A stretch of 64,000 nt of DNA from positions 6,200,001 to 6,264,000 of the forward strand of contig NC_013729.1 in the NCBI RefSeq assembly GCF_000024345.1. Reading direction: 5' to 3'. How positions within the stretch are numbered: position 1 is the first letter of the stretch; each line of letters begins with the position of its first letter. Below are positions 15,964 to 24,337 of the stretch, one piece after another. The position numbers and the translations under genes are program-made. The notes below the pieces were generated by a model that was not told the DNA's origin, did no database searches, and saw only the letters and a list, made by a program, of their open reading frames with translations. The stretch comes from Kribbella flavida DSM 17836 (GTDB lineage: Bacteria; Actinomycetota; Actinomycetes; Propionibacteriales; Kribbellaceae).

Positions 15964-16653
15964 TCAGTCCTGGCCCGGAATGCGCGGCAGGTTCTGCTGC
16001 CCGCCACCGCCCTCGATCTGGCCCTGCACCGCGCCCGGCGCGACCTGTGAGCTGGTTGCGGCGTGCAGCAGCGGCGCAATGCCCGGCTCGGTCAGCCAGC
16101 GGTCCGTGCCGAGCACCGACCACGCGGTCAGCACCGACAGCGTCGGCGTCGCCAGTCCACCCAGCTGCAGCGGTTCGGCGTTCTGGAAGCCGAAGGTGAT
16201 CGTCCAGTGGGCCGGCGCCGGGTAGAACTCCTGCACCGAGTTGTAGTAGAAGCTCAGCCACCCGCGCTGCGGCAGATGCGTCATCAGCCGGTAGTTCGTC
16301 GCGATCAGCTGCACCTCCTGCAGATCGCGCCACATCAGCTGCATGTCGCGCTTCGCCGCGGCCTTCCGGCCCGCGTTGACGGCCGCGTTCGCCGCCATCA
16401 TGCCGAGCACGAAGCCGGTGCTGCCGAGGAAGAACCCGCCGCTCGAGGTGTACCGGCCGCTGCCGCCGTACAGGCGCGCGTAGTGCACGGCCGTCTGCAG
16501 GTACGCCGTCTCACCCTGCTCCAGCACGATGCCGTACAGGGGCAACGGCTGCGGCGCGTTGCCGGCCATCAGCCAGCGCGCCCAGTCCTGCCCCAGCTGC
16601 CACTCCTCCTGCTCGCGGCGAGCGAGTTCGGCGGAGTCCTTTCTCTTGCCCAC
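15964..16653 (-). CDS. Hypothetical protein, 229 aa, one hydrophobic segment
   Basis: The protein starts at GTG 16653, which follows GGAGGAAGG. A charged N-terminus (GKRKDSAELARREQEEWQLG) leads to PLYGIVLEQGETAYLQTAVHYARLYGG. A glycine/alanine-rich hydrophobic stretch follows at about residues 88-110 (GGFFLGSTGFVLGMMAANAAV). A cytosolic-type domain comes next (LMWRDLQEVQLIATNYRLMT, WLSFYYNSVQEFYP), and then a glycine/glutamine-rich tail. The middle looks like a lipid- or membrane-associated hydrophobic hairpin. No family recognised. It is divergent from the lipoprotein gene at 16853. Confidence 0.65.
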   Translation of the reverse strand: MGKRKDSAELARREQEEWQLGQDWARWLMAGNAPQPLPLYGIVLEQGETAYLQTAVHYARLYGGSGRYTSSGGFFLGSTGFVLGMMAANAAVNAGRKAAAKRDMQLMWRDLQEVQLIATNYRLMTHLPQRGWLSFYYNSVQEFYPAPAHWTITFGFQNAEPLQLGGLATPTLSVLTAWSVLGTDRWLTEPGIAPLLHAATSSQVAPGAVQGQIEGGGGQQNLPRIPGQD

Positions 16654-16852
16654 GTCCGTCCTTCCTCCGGCTGCACCCGGCATCATCGCATCCCGACCGG
16701 CCGAACAGAGCGCAGTTGTCACAGGTCTGCTGCTTTTGCCACGCGATCCGGCCTGTGACCAGATAGACGCGGCGTCGTGACACTTCCGCCACGGTCTGCG
16801 AGGCCTCGGTCCAGCATCATGGACCTCCTTGCCAACCCGGAAGGACCGAGTC

Positions 16853-17464
16853 GTGAGTGCATCAAGGACACGGGGCCTGATCGGAGCGTCGCTGGTGGTA
16901 GCAGTTCTCGGTACGGCCGCCGCCTGCGGCAACGAGAACGGCGCCGCCCCCGCCGCCCAGCCCACCCAGACGCCCAGCACCACCCCACCCACCCTGCCGA
17001 CCACCACCCCGCCCACCCCCAGCGGAACTCCGAGCACCAACTGTCCGGAGACGATCAGCGCGATCCGTCAGTCCGTGGAGAAGGCGGTCTGGGGCAAGGG
17101 AACGCCGAAGTCGGCGTTCCAGCCGGTCAGCGTGACGATCTGCCAGTACGACGCGCTGGCGACCGGCCAGGACTACGCCACAGTCACCACCCAGCGGACC
17201 GGCCAGCAGGCGACCGACCTGTTCGCCCTGGTCAACGCCGCGAAGCCAGAGCCGAAGAAGCCGGACTTCTGCACCAAGGAGCTCGGCCCGACCTACGTGC
17301 TGCGGTTCACCGACAACGACCGCGGCGTCCTGTCCTACACAGCCGAGGCGTACGGGTGCCACCGACTGGTGGCGACCTCGTTCGAGGGGCAGGGCAAGCC
17401 CGGCGAGCTCGCCGCGCCTCGTGCGGTCACCCCCGAGCTGGAGAAGTCGCTCGGCCTGCGCTGA
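16853..17464 (+). CDS. Secreted lipoprotein, DUF3558-like
   Basis: This protein of about 203 aa has a signal peptide ending LGTAAAC, a weak lipobox with the lipidated cysteine at about residue 25. A Pro/Thr-rich linker of about 40 residues follows, then a globular domain with four cysteines. The start GTG 16853 has GGAAGGA upstream. The linker and cysteine layout resemble actinobacterial DUF3558-type lipoproteins, but the match is by eye. Likely attached to the outer face of the membrane. Confidence 0.65.
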   Translation: MSASRTRGLIGASLVVAVLGTAAACGNENGAAPAAQPTQTPSTTPPTLPTTTPPTPSGTPSTNCPETISAIRQSVEKAVWGKGTPKSAFQPVSVTICQYDALATGQDYATVTTQRTGQQATDLFALVNAAKPEPKKPDFCTKELGPTYVLRFTDNDRGVLSYTAEAYGCHRLVATSFEGQGKPGELAAPRAVTPELEKSLGLR

Positions 17465-17516
17465 CCCTGCACCGGACGCGCCCCCCGAAGCCGTCCGGGA
17501 CGGGGTCATCCCCGCT

Positions 17517-17553
17517 CGCCTTGCGGGTCCCTTCGAGGTCGGCCCGCAAGGCG
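17517..17553. terminator. Hairpin between two lipoprotein genes
   Basis: An 11-bp inverted repeat, cgccttgcggg (17517-17527) and cccgcaaggcg (17543-17553), with a 15-base loop follows the lipoprotein gene by 52 bases. The lack of a T-run makes terminator versus regulatory hairpin undecided. Confidence 0.45.
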
Positions 17554-17623
17554 GGCGGCTGAGCCTTGCCCCAGCCAGTTGTTGGCTGCACCCTGATCGG
17601 CAGGAGCCGTTCCGGGAGGCCAC

Positions 17624-18988
17624 ATGCGGCACGCCCTAGTAGCCGCGCTAGTGCTCAGCTGCTCAGCCGCCGCCTGCTCGGACCCGCCGAAGGAGTCCGT
17701 CGTCCCCCAGGACCGGCAGTGCGCCGGCATCTCCGGCTTCACCTGCACGACGCTCAGCGTGCCGCTGGACCACTCGAAGCCCACCGGCCGGCAGCTCGAG
17801 CTCGCAGTGGCCGCCGCGAACAACACCGACGCTCCCCGCGGCGTACTCCTGATGCTGACCGGCGGCCCGGGCCAACCCGGTGTGCCGTTGCTGCCCCGGA
17901 TCCGCGACTACCTCGATCCGGCGGTGCTGGAGGAGTACCAGCTTGTCATGTTCGACCAGCGCGGCACGGGCTCGCGAGGCATCGACTGCCCCGAACTGCA
18001 GGCCGCTGTCGGCGGCTCCGACTTCCTGACCCCGCCGGCCGACGCAGTCGAGGCATGTGCGCGCACGCTCGGCTCCAGCATCAACTTCTACGGCACGCCC
18101 GACACTGTCGAGGACATCGAACTCCTGCGCCGCTCCCTCGCGCGCGATCAGCTCACGCTCAACGGCACGTCGTACGGCAGCTTCACCGCAGCGCAGTACG
18201 GGTTGAAGTACCCGAACCGGGTGCGGTCGCTGGTGCTCGACTCCGTCGTCCCGCACATCGGCTTCGATCCCTTCGGCGCAGACCTGATGGCCCACACCCG
18301 CACGGTCCTCGCCGCGGCCTGCCGACGCGACCCAGCCTGTACGACGGACCCGGTGGCCGACCTGGCTTGGCTGGTCCGGCACGGCGAGCTCGACGGCTCC
18401 CCGGTGAACGGCACGAGCCTGATCGAGTCCTTGTCGATCCTCAGCCTCAACTCGGTCAACCCGTCCCTCGAAGGCCTGCCGAAGGTGCTGCACGACGCGC
18501 GTCAGGGCGACACCGCCGCCCTGAAGGAACTCTTCCAACGCGCCACCAGCCGAGGCCTGCCGTACGACGAACTGTCCGCCGGACTCCACCTGGCCACGCT
18601 CTGCTCCGACCTGCGCTTCCCGTGGAAACCCGGCACGCCACCGGGCCAACGGGCCGCTGCCGTCGACGCCGCGATCAGCCGCCTCGACCGGACCGAGCTG
18701 CACCCGTACGACGTACGGACCGCGCGGAGCCAGCTCGTCGTCGAAGGGTGCCTGCGGTGGCCCGCCACGCGGGTTTCGACGTACCCGCCAGCGCGGGAGC
18801 TGCTGCCGAGGACGCTGATCCTGCACGGCGGCAACGACCTCTTCTGCCCGACCTCCTGGGCCGAGTGGGAGCGGGACCACGCCCGTCAGGCACACCTGGT
18901 CGTCGTACCGAGCAGCGGACACGGCGTACAGCGCAGCCAGTCCGACCGAACCGGAAAGACGCAGGTCAGCGGCTTCCTGCTGGGCTGA
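17624..18988 (+). CDS. Secreted alpha/beta-hydrolase, tripeptidyl-aminopeptidase type
   Basis: This 454-aa lipoprotein-like exported hydrolase has the signal peptide MRHALVAALVLSCSAAAC with a lipidatable cysteine. The alpha/beta fold shows LLMLTGGPGQPG (oxyanion region), FDQRGTGSRGIDCP and the nucleophile Ser183 in NGTSYGSFTA. The C-terminal TAP-like domain supplies the Asp (HGGNDLFCPTSW) and His (VPSSGHGVQ). Relatives remove tripeptides from protein N-termini or cleave esters outside the cell. The start has GGAGG seven bases upstream. The substrate is unproven. Confidence 0.88.
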   Translation: MRHALVAALVLSCSAAACSDPPKESVVPQDRQCAGISGFTCTTLSVPLDHSKPTGRQLELAVAAANNTDAPRGVLLMLTGGPGQPGVPLLPRIRDYLDPAVLEEYQLVMFDQRGTGSRGIDCPELQAAVGGSDFLTPPADAVEACARTLGSSINFYGTPDTVEDIELLRRSLARDQLTLNGTSYGSFTAAQYGLKYPNRVRSLVLDSVVPHIGFDPFGADLMAHTRTVLAAACRRDPACTTDPVADLAWLVRHGELDGSPVNGTSLIESLSILSLNSVNPSLEGLPKVLHDARQGDTAALKELFQRATSRGLPYDELSAGLHLATLCSDLRFPWKPGTPPGQRAAAVDAAISRLDRTELHPYDVRTARSQLVVEGCLRWPATRVSTYPPARELLPRTLILHGGNDLFCPTSWAEWERDHARQAHLVVVPSSGHGVQRSQSDRTGKTQVSGFLLG

Positions 18989-19034
18989 GACGCAACTGTG
19001 TGTGAATCTCTGCAGCACCCTGCGTCGCTCGATG

Positions 19035-19047
19035 CGTCTAATAGACG
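19035..19047. promoter_or_regulatory. 13-bp palindrome in front of the sigma-factor gene
   Basis: The perfect dyad CGTCTA-A-TAGACG sits 34 bases upstream of the GTG start. It contains a TANNNT-like core and so may be an operator on the sigma-factor promoter, or coincidental symmetry of the -10 region. Confidence 0.35.
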
Positions 19048-19080
19048 TGAGGTGTTGTACGCCCAGCTGGGGAGTTGCGA

Positions 19081-19575
19081 GTGGAGTTCGAGGAGTACGC
19101 GTCCGCGCGCGGGCAGGAACTGGTGCGGCTCGGGTTCACCATCTCCGGCGACTACCAACGCGCCGAGGACCTGGCCCAGATCGCGCTGATGCAGGCGTTC
19201 CGCTCCTGGCGCAAGGTGCAGCGGGCGGACGATCCGCACACCTACGTCCGGCGAATCCTGGTCAACTCCTACCTGTCGATGACGCGCCGCCGGTCCTTCA
19301 CCGAGGCTCCGGCGGCCGACCTCGACCCCGACCGCACGGTGCCCGATCCCGCCACCGACATCGTGAACTCAGACGACCTGTGGCGCGCGCTCGCCACGTT
19401 GTCGGCCCGCGAGCGGGTCGTCCTGGTACTGCGCTATTACCAGGACCTGGACGACCGGACGATCGCCGACCTGCTCGGCATCAAACCGTCCTCGGTCCGC
19501 AGTGTCGCGAGCCGCGCGCTCGCCTCGCTGCGGAAGGCGAGGCAGTCCCACCGTGTTGACGAGAGGTTGCCGTGA
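19081..19575 (+). CDS. SigE-family RNA polymerase sigma factor (ECF-like)
   Basis: This sigma-70 group protein of 164 aa has the region 2 helices FTISGDYQRAEDLAQIALMQ and FRSWRKVQRADDPHTYVRRI. Region 4 is LSARERVVLVLRYYQDLDDR, followed by DLLGIKPSSVRSVASRALASL. GTG 19081 is chosen over TTG 19075 because GGGGAG ends six bases before it. It is coupled to the next gene by a GTGA overlap. That gene probably acts as a membrane-bound modulator. Confidence 0.92.
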   Translation: MEFEEYASARGQELVRLGFTISGDYQRAEDLAQIALMQAFRSWRKVQRADDPHTYVRRILVNSYLSMTRRRSFTEAPAADLDPDRTVPDPATDIVNSDDLWRALATLSARERVVLVLRYYQDLDDRTIADLLGIKPSSVRSVASRALASLRKARQSHRVDERLP

Positions 19576-20174
19576 GCAAGACTGAGCTCGAGGAAGATCT
19601 GCGCGCGACGTTCGACCGCGCCGCCGCTTCCGTTCCGCCGGCCCCCGACCTGGTGTCGAGGGCGACCAGCGGCGCCCGGCAGGCGCAGCGGCGTACGGTC
19701 GTCGCTGTCGGTACCGCCGCGGCCGCCGTAGCCGTGATCGCCGCGGCCGGCTTTGCCCTTGGCGGCTTGGGCGACTCGAAGTCTCCGCAGCCCGCGGCGA
19801 CCACGCCCGCGCCTGCTGTCACCAGCTCTGCGCCGACGGACTCCCCGCCGGCGTTGGCGGGTCGCTGGCGGCCGTTGAAGATGGACGGCTTCACCACGCT
19901 GAAGACCGCCCGTCCGGACAATCCGCTGCTCACGTTCAACCCGGACGGCACCTGGATCGGGTCCGACGGCTGCAACGGGATCAGTGGCACCTTCACGATC
20001 GGGCAGCGCGGCGAGTTCACCGGCAAGGCGAACGGCCAGCGCCTGATCGAGTGCGCGAACGTGCCGCACACCACGGTGCTGCAGACGGCGAAGCGGGTCA
20101 CGGCCGACCAGACGACGCTCCGGTTCTACCAGGGCGACGGACGCGAAGTTGCGGTCTACGCTCGCGCACGGTAG
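19572..20174 (+). CDS. Membrane-anchored META-domain protein, putative partner of the sigma factor
   Basis: The 200-aa protein has a short cytoplasmic N-terminus (about 1-40, MSKTELEEDLRATFDRAAAS), a transmembrane helix at about 43-65 and a Pro/Ala/Ser linker. An extracytoplasmic META/HslJ-like domain follows (GRWRPLKMDGF, LLTFNPDGTWIGSDGCNGIS, LIECANVPHTTVLQTAKR). The N-terminal position behind an ECF-type sigma gene mirrors anti-sigma factors. However, no zinc-binding HxxxCxxC motif is seen, so anti-sigma activity is inference. The external META domain would make a plausible envelope sensor. Confidence 0.8.
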   Translation: MSKTELEEDLRATFDRAAASVPPAPDLVSRATSGARQAQRRTVVAVGTAAAAVAVIAAAGFALGGLGDSKSPQPAATTPAPAVTSSAPTDSPPALAGRWRPLKMDGFTTLKTARPDNPLLTFNPDGTWIGSDGCNGISGTFTIGQRGEFTGKANGQRLIECANVPHTTVLQTAKRVTADQTTLRFYQGDGREVAVYARAR

Positions 20175-20267
20175 CGGGATTTGCTTGCGGACGGTAGTCA
20201 GCTATTGACTATACGGAGTCCTTCCTTGAAGGATCTACGTAAGCCCGTCCACTGATTGGGGAGCTTG

Positions 20268-21566
20268 GTGCGACTCTCAGCTACCGTCCCGCTGCTCGCT
20301 CTTGGCTCGTTGTCACTCGTTGCAGTCGCCGTGCCGTCGGCATCGGCGCCCGTGCCCCTCGCCGCCTCGTCGGTCGCGGTCTGCAACCACAGCGACCCCG
20401 TCACCAGTGCCGAACACTCCGAGCGACTGTCCCAGCCGACCAGCGCGAGCGATCCCCGGCCGCTCGGCCAGGCCCTCGGCGAAGGCGTCGCGGCCGCGAT
20501 GCGTTCGATCGAGACGCTGGACGCGACCGGCCGCCCGACCTCCGGCCTGCCGTACGGGCTCAGCGCGGGCATCATCGGCGTACTCGGCACGCAGGACACC
20601 GGGTACAAGGTCGTGCTGGACGACTCCGTGGTCAACGAGAAGCGCTACCAGGCCGCGGTGCGGCAGCACGTCCCTGCCGCCGGCATGCCGATGCTGACCG
20701 TCGAGCGCAGCTGCCGCTCGGCCCGCTCGATCGCCGCCGCCTGGAAGGCCGTCGGCGCCCGCGCCTGGTCCCCCGACGCCGCCAAGACCACCTTCACCGC
20801 CGACCTCGACCCGGCCAGCGAGAACATCGTCGTCGAGTACGACAAGGCGACCACGCCGGCCGCCGGCGCAGCCGCTCTCGGCAAGCTCGCAGGCGTCTCC
20901 GCCGTTCCCACCGGCGTCGCCCGCCTCTCCCGCTTCAACGACACCCCGAACGGCGGCCACTGGGGCGGCGCCCGGATCACCTCGGCGCAGAAGAACTGCA
21001 CCGCCGGCTTCTCCGTCGTCCGCCGCTCCACCAAGGCCCGCGCCTCCGTCACCGCCGGCCACTGCGGCGGCCCGGGCACCACCTGGCGCTCCGGCTCGCA
21101 CTACTACGGCACCACCTCGGTCCGCACGAACTACCCCGACTACGACCAGGCCCTGCTCACCGGCAGCTCCTACGGCCCGAAGATCTGGACCGACGGCCCC
21201 GGCGACTCCGCCGACACCCGCACCGTCAAGGGCGGCAGCGACCCGTCGGTCGGCACGTCCGTCTGCCAGTCCGGCTCCTTCAGCACGTCGCTGTGCGGCA
21301 TCACCATCCGCTCCCTCAGCGCCAAGTACTGCGATCCCGACGGATGCACCACCTACGTCATCCGAGCCACCCGCAACGGCCAAACCGCCATCATCGGCGG
21401 CGACTCCGGCGGCCCCGTCTACACCCGCCCGTCCGGCACCACCGCCACCATCCGAGGCATGGCCTTCGCCGGCTCCGGCTGCGCCAACTCCCGCTGCACC
21501 ACCCTCTACGCCGAACGCTACGCCAGCATCTCCGGCCACCTGGGCGTCACCGCCCTCACCGGCTGA
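20268..21566 (+). CDS. Secreted S1-family serine protease (streptogrisin-like)
   Basis: The protein of about 432 aa has a signal peptide ending ASAPVPLAA and a propeptide of about 190 residues. The chymotrypsin-fold catalytic domain carries His in ASVTAGHCGG, Asp in YPDYDQALL and Ser in IIGGDSGGPVY. Several cysteine pairs support an extracellular enzyme. GTG 20268 is favoured because GGGGAG lies four bases upstream. A small hairpin (tccttc/gaagga, 20219-20233) lies in the leader. Confidence 0.9.
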   Translation: MRLSATVPLLALGSLSLVAVAVPSASAPVPLAASSVAVCNHSDPVTSAEHSERLSQPTSASDPRPLGQALGEGVAAAMRSIETLDATGRPTSGLPYGLSAGIIGVLGTQDTGYKVVLDDSVVNEKRYQAAVRQHVPAAGMPMLTVERSCRSARSIAAAWKAVGARAWSPDAAKTTFTADLDPASENIVVEYDKATTPAAGAAALGKLAGVSAVPTGVARLSRFNDTPNGGHWGGARITSAQKNCTAGFSVVRRSTKARASVTAGHCGGPGTTWRSGSHYYGTTSVRTNYPDYDQALLTGSSYGPKIWTDGPGDSADTRTVKGGSDPSVGTSVCQSGSFSTSLCGITIRSLSAKYCDPDGCTTYVIRATRNGQTAIIGGDSGGPVYTRPSGTTATIRGMAFAGSGCANSRCTTLYAERYASISGHLGVTALTG

Positions 21567-21639
21567 CCCCCGTACGCCGTACAGCGCCCACCCGCCGTTC
21601 CGCTAGGCTGTCCCAGGCCCCATCACCGGGCCAACGTGC

Positions 21640-21656
21640 GCCCCCGTAGCTCAGGG
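21640..21656 (+). other. Fragment identical to the first 17 bases of tRNA-Arg(CCT)
   Basis: gcccccgtagctcaggg is the acceptor 5' strand and start of the D arm of the tRNA-Arg found intact on the opposite strand at 23044-23116. After base 21656 the match stops abruptly and integrase-like coding sequence begins. It could be the remains of a second tRNA or a scar of element integration or rearrangement. Confidence 0.7.
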
Positions 21657-23017
21657 CCCCTTCACCAGCAAGCGCCTCTACCTCGAGGAAACCCTCGACA
21701 CGTACGCCGAGGCTGAGGTAGCCCAGACCGAGCGGCTCTACCAGGTCGACAAGCAGAAGGTTGACAAGAGCAACCTCACAGCGATGGAGGTGCTCGAGAA
21801 GCATCGCGCTGTCGCTGACCCCAAGCTCAAGCGACGCACGAAGGTACGCCGCGACCAGCTGATACGCGACTGCATCGAACCTCGGTTTGGCGGCATGTTC
21901 CAGGCCGCCAAACTTGAAGGCAGAACTACTACGCCCTACTACAGACCTGGAACCACGACGCCCAGCTACGAGCGGACCACAAGGGCAAAGAGCACAAGTG
22001 CGAACCGCTCGCGAACAGCTCGATTCGCGCGATCCACTTCATCCTACTTCCGCTTTCGCCGCGCCGTCAGGTGGGAATACCTCGATGTCAACCAGCCGGC
22101 ACTCGCCGAGCCCCCGGAATTCGAGCAGGGCATACCTGACCCACCGAGCCCAAAGAACTCGCGCCGGTCATCAACGAGGCGTGGCGCGACCTGCTGGGGG
22201 CATGTTCTTGTGGTTGACGATGCTCAGCGCCTCTCGACGAGGCGAGATGTGCGTCCTCCGCTGGACAGACGTCGATCTGAGTCGCGGAAAGATCGTGGTC
22301 GGCCCCGCCGGCGATCAGTACGCCGACCGGGTCGAGGAGATCACGACCAAGGCCGAGCTGCAGAAACGTCTCCGCCTCGATGCGTACACAGTCGAACTGC
22401 TGACCATGTGCCACGAGTACTGCAAACACCAATGCGAGCGCCTCGGCGTCGTGCTCGCGTGTGACGCCTGCCTGTTTCCCAGCGAGCCGGACTTCTGCGC
22501 CGCTCTGAAGCCCAACCCTTCGACTCAGCGATACCGTCGTCTCGCGAAGAGGAACGGCCTACGCAGTACGAGACTCCACTCGATCCGGCACTACTCGGCC
22601 ACCGAACTGCTGGGCGCCGGCGTCGATCTCCGCGCAGTCCATGGTTGGCTGGGACACACTCAGGCTTTGACCACGCTGAAGTTCTACACGGCCTGGCTGG
22701 AGAGGACGGACAACGCGGCGGCGGACGTGCTCGCCAACTCGATCCCTCGTCTTGACTTCGCAGCCAGGAGGCCCCGTCATGCCTGGGAAATCCTGACGGC
22801 GGCACTGCGAGCCGACATCGAGGCAGGCAAGTACCCGGTCGGCTCCGACCTTCCGCTTGCACGCGAGCTGGCCGTAAAGCACAGCGTCTCGGTAGGAACC
22901 GTCAGCCGCGCGACCGCAGAGTTGAAGGCCCTCGGGTTAATCGAGGCGGAGCAGTACCGGAGGGCCAAAGTGATCAGACAGTTCAAGCCGCCTGTCGTAG
23001 TTAACGCGGCGGGTTGA
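21657..23017 (+). pseudogene. Degraded tyrosine integrase with C-terminal GntR-type HTH
   Basis: Integrase sequence is spread over three frames. The N-terminal arm (KRLYLEETLDTYAEAEVAQT ... IEPRFGGMFQAAKLEG) is followed, after a shift, by HKCEPLANSSIRAIHFILL. The frame then shifts to AVRWEYLDVNQPALAEPPEF, then to ELAPVINEAWRDLLG, and finally to MFLWLTMLSASRRGEMCVLRW. At least four frame changes make it a pseudogene. The catalytic half from about 22200 is intact, with the R of SRRGE, the HxxR of LHSIRHYSA, HGWLGH and the Tyr of KFYTAW. A winged-helix GntR-like segment follows (ILTAALRADIEAGKYPVGSD, LARELAVKHSVSVGTVSRA). The start of the gene is lost. Confidence 0.85.
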
Positions 23018-23043
23018 CACTCAGCCTCGGCGGCGTTACTGGG

Positions 23044-23116
23044 TGCCCCCGGCAGGAATCGAACCTGCGGCACATGGTTTAGGAAACCACTGCTCTATCC
23101 CCTGAGCTACGGGGGC
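23044..23116 (-). tRNA. tRNA-Arg (anticodon CCT)
   Basis: The complete cloverleaf has acceptor GCCCCCG/CGGGGGC, D arm GCTC...GAGC, anticodon stem GTGGT/ACCAT with loop TTCCTAA, and T arm GCAGG-TTCGATT-CCTGC. The anticodon CCT decodes AGG. CCA is not encoded. Its 3' end faces the integrase remnant 26 bases away, the usual geometry of a tRNA attachment site. Confidence 0.96.
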
Positions 23117-23265
23117 GCACGCGGGGGCTAGCGTATCTGATGGCGAGCGCCCGAGTAGGACTCGCCTCCCAGGCACTTGCCGTTCGCGCGTCGACCTAGC
23201 CGCGCGATGCCGCCTGGCCGTACAAACGAGGAGACCTCGTCCGCCGAATCTGGAACAATCGCCGG

Positions 23266-23660
23266 GTGGCGCCCCGTCATCACACCGTGCCGCAGTTCTC
23301 TGTGCGCAACTTTTGCGAACCCGAGCGGTACGGTCCTGCTCGTTGACCGCGACGACGTCAGCCGGCCTACCCCACGGCGGTGGGGAAGGCCTGCGCAGAG
23401 GTCGGGTTCTACCGGATGGACCCGCAAGCGTTCGTGCTCGACGACAGCCCACATTTCGAACCAGAGGTCATCGAACAGCACCTCAGCCAGTTCGAACACG
23501 CGGCCGCGACTGGAGTCCATAAGCTGGTGCAGACCGGGCTCGCCGACATCACCAACGAGGATTGGTACCACCTGGTCAACCACATCGCCCTGCAGACCGT
23601 CCGCGGTAACAGGTTCCGGGAGGACCTGCAGGGGGTTATCTGCGCGACGACTATGGTGGC
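23266..23660 (+). pseudogene. Broken DUF4238-like gene
   Basis: The start GTG 23266 gives APRHHTVPQFSVRNFCEPER, the RHH-VPQF signature of DUF4238 proteins, but hits TGA at 23344. A second frame gives TVLLVDRDDVSRP. From about 23375 a third frame gives TAVGKACAEVGFYRMDPQAF and continues to NHIALQTVRGNRFRED. The C-terminus then loses family resemblance near 23650, so the gene is both frameshifted and probably truncated. The function of DUF4238 proteins is not established; they are common cargo on mobile elements. Confidence 0.6.
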
Positions 23661-23695
23661 CTGGGCCGGGAGTCGAACCAACGTTCGCCTCGAGT

Positions 23696-24337
23696 TCAGC
23701 CGCGCAGTCGTACCTGCCACAGCCAGCCGGGACTGTGATCCTGACCCGCGCACGAGTACATGCTCGGCGGGGACGAGGAGATGAGGCACAGGCCAGAGCC
23801 GAGGTTCTTGACGAACCCGCCGGTGGTCGTGCCCCAGTGCTGCCAGTACTGGTAGGGGTTCTCTGGATCGCAGGTCTGCGTTGGGATATTGGTGCCGGTA
23901 TATCCCGCGATGCACTGGTTGGCGTTGCTGTACCGCTGAATGAACCCGCCGTTCCAAATGACCCATTTCTGACCGGCGTCTCCGTCTACGCAGGTGCCGA
24001 GGTAGACGCCGTTGTGGTAGCTGCCATTGCTGTCCAAGCAGTATCGAACCGTCGCGTTGCTCTGAATGCGATACGGGCCCGGGCGGCTCAGTGTCGCCTT
24101 GTCGCTGGCCACCGGCGGCGATTGCCGGTCGGTACCCCCACCGGCGCCACCCCGAGTCGAAGGTGCCGTGCCAGCTGGCTTGTCGCCCGACGGGTCGAAG
24201 TGCTTGCTGGGTGTTGCGGCGGCAGTTGTCGCTGCCGGCCGGGCTGTCGCTGGGGCGGTCCCCGCGGAAGCGGTGAGCACCGACCCGACGGACAGTAACG
24301 CTACTCCGCTGGTGGCAAGTCGTCCGAAAGTCTTCAA
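23696..24337 (-). CDS. Secreted ricin-B-type lectin domain protein
   Basis: The 213-aa protein has a signal peptide (MKTFGRLATSGVALLSVGSV, cut near ASA) and an Ala/Thr/Gly-rich linker to about residue 85. A single ricin-type beta-trefoil region follows: RYCLDSNGSYHNGVYLGTC, GQKWVIWNGGFIQ, NQCIAGYTG and FVKNLGSGLCLISS. No catalytic domain is attached, so it would simply bind carbohydrate. The start is TTG 24337, supported by AGGAG six bases upstream. It lies inside the eroded element. Confidence 0.82.
   Translation of the reverse strand: MKTFGRLATSGVALLSVGSVLTASAGTAPATARPAATTAAATPSKHFDPSGDKPAGTAPSTRGGAGGGTDRQSPPVASDKATLSRPGPYRIQSNATVRYCLDSNGSYHNGVYLGTCVDGDAGQKWVIWNGGFIQRYSNANQCIAGYTGTNIPTQTCDPENPYQYWQHWGTTTGGFVKNLGSGLCLISSSPPSMYSCAGQDHSPGWLWQVRLRG

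Noticed and set aside
20219..20233. Small hairpin tccttc-ctt-gaagga before the S1 protease
   Set aside because: Stem of six bases and loop of three without further features; too short to call an attenuator or riboswitch.
23651..23685. T-arm-like sequence ending in ACCA on the minus strand (GGTTCGACTCCCGG, then GGCCACCA)
   Set aside because: It resembles a tRNA or tmRNA 3' end, but the T-stem does not pair and the acceptor cannot be completed; no cloverleaf or tmRNA found.
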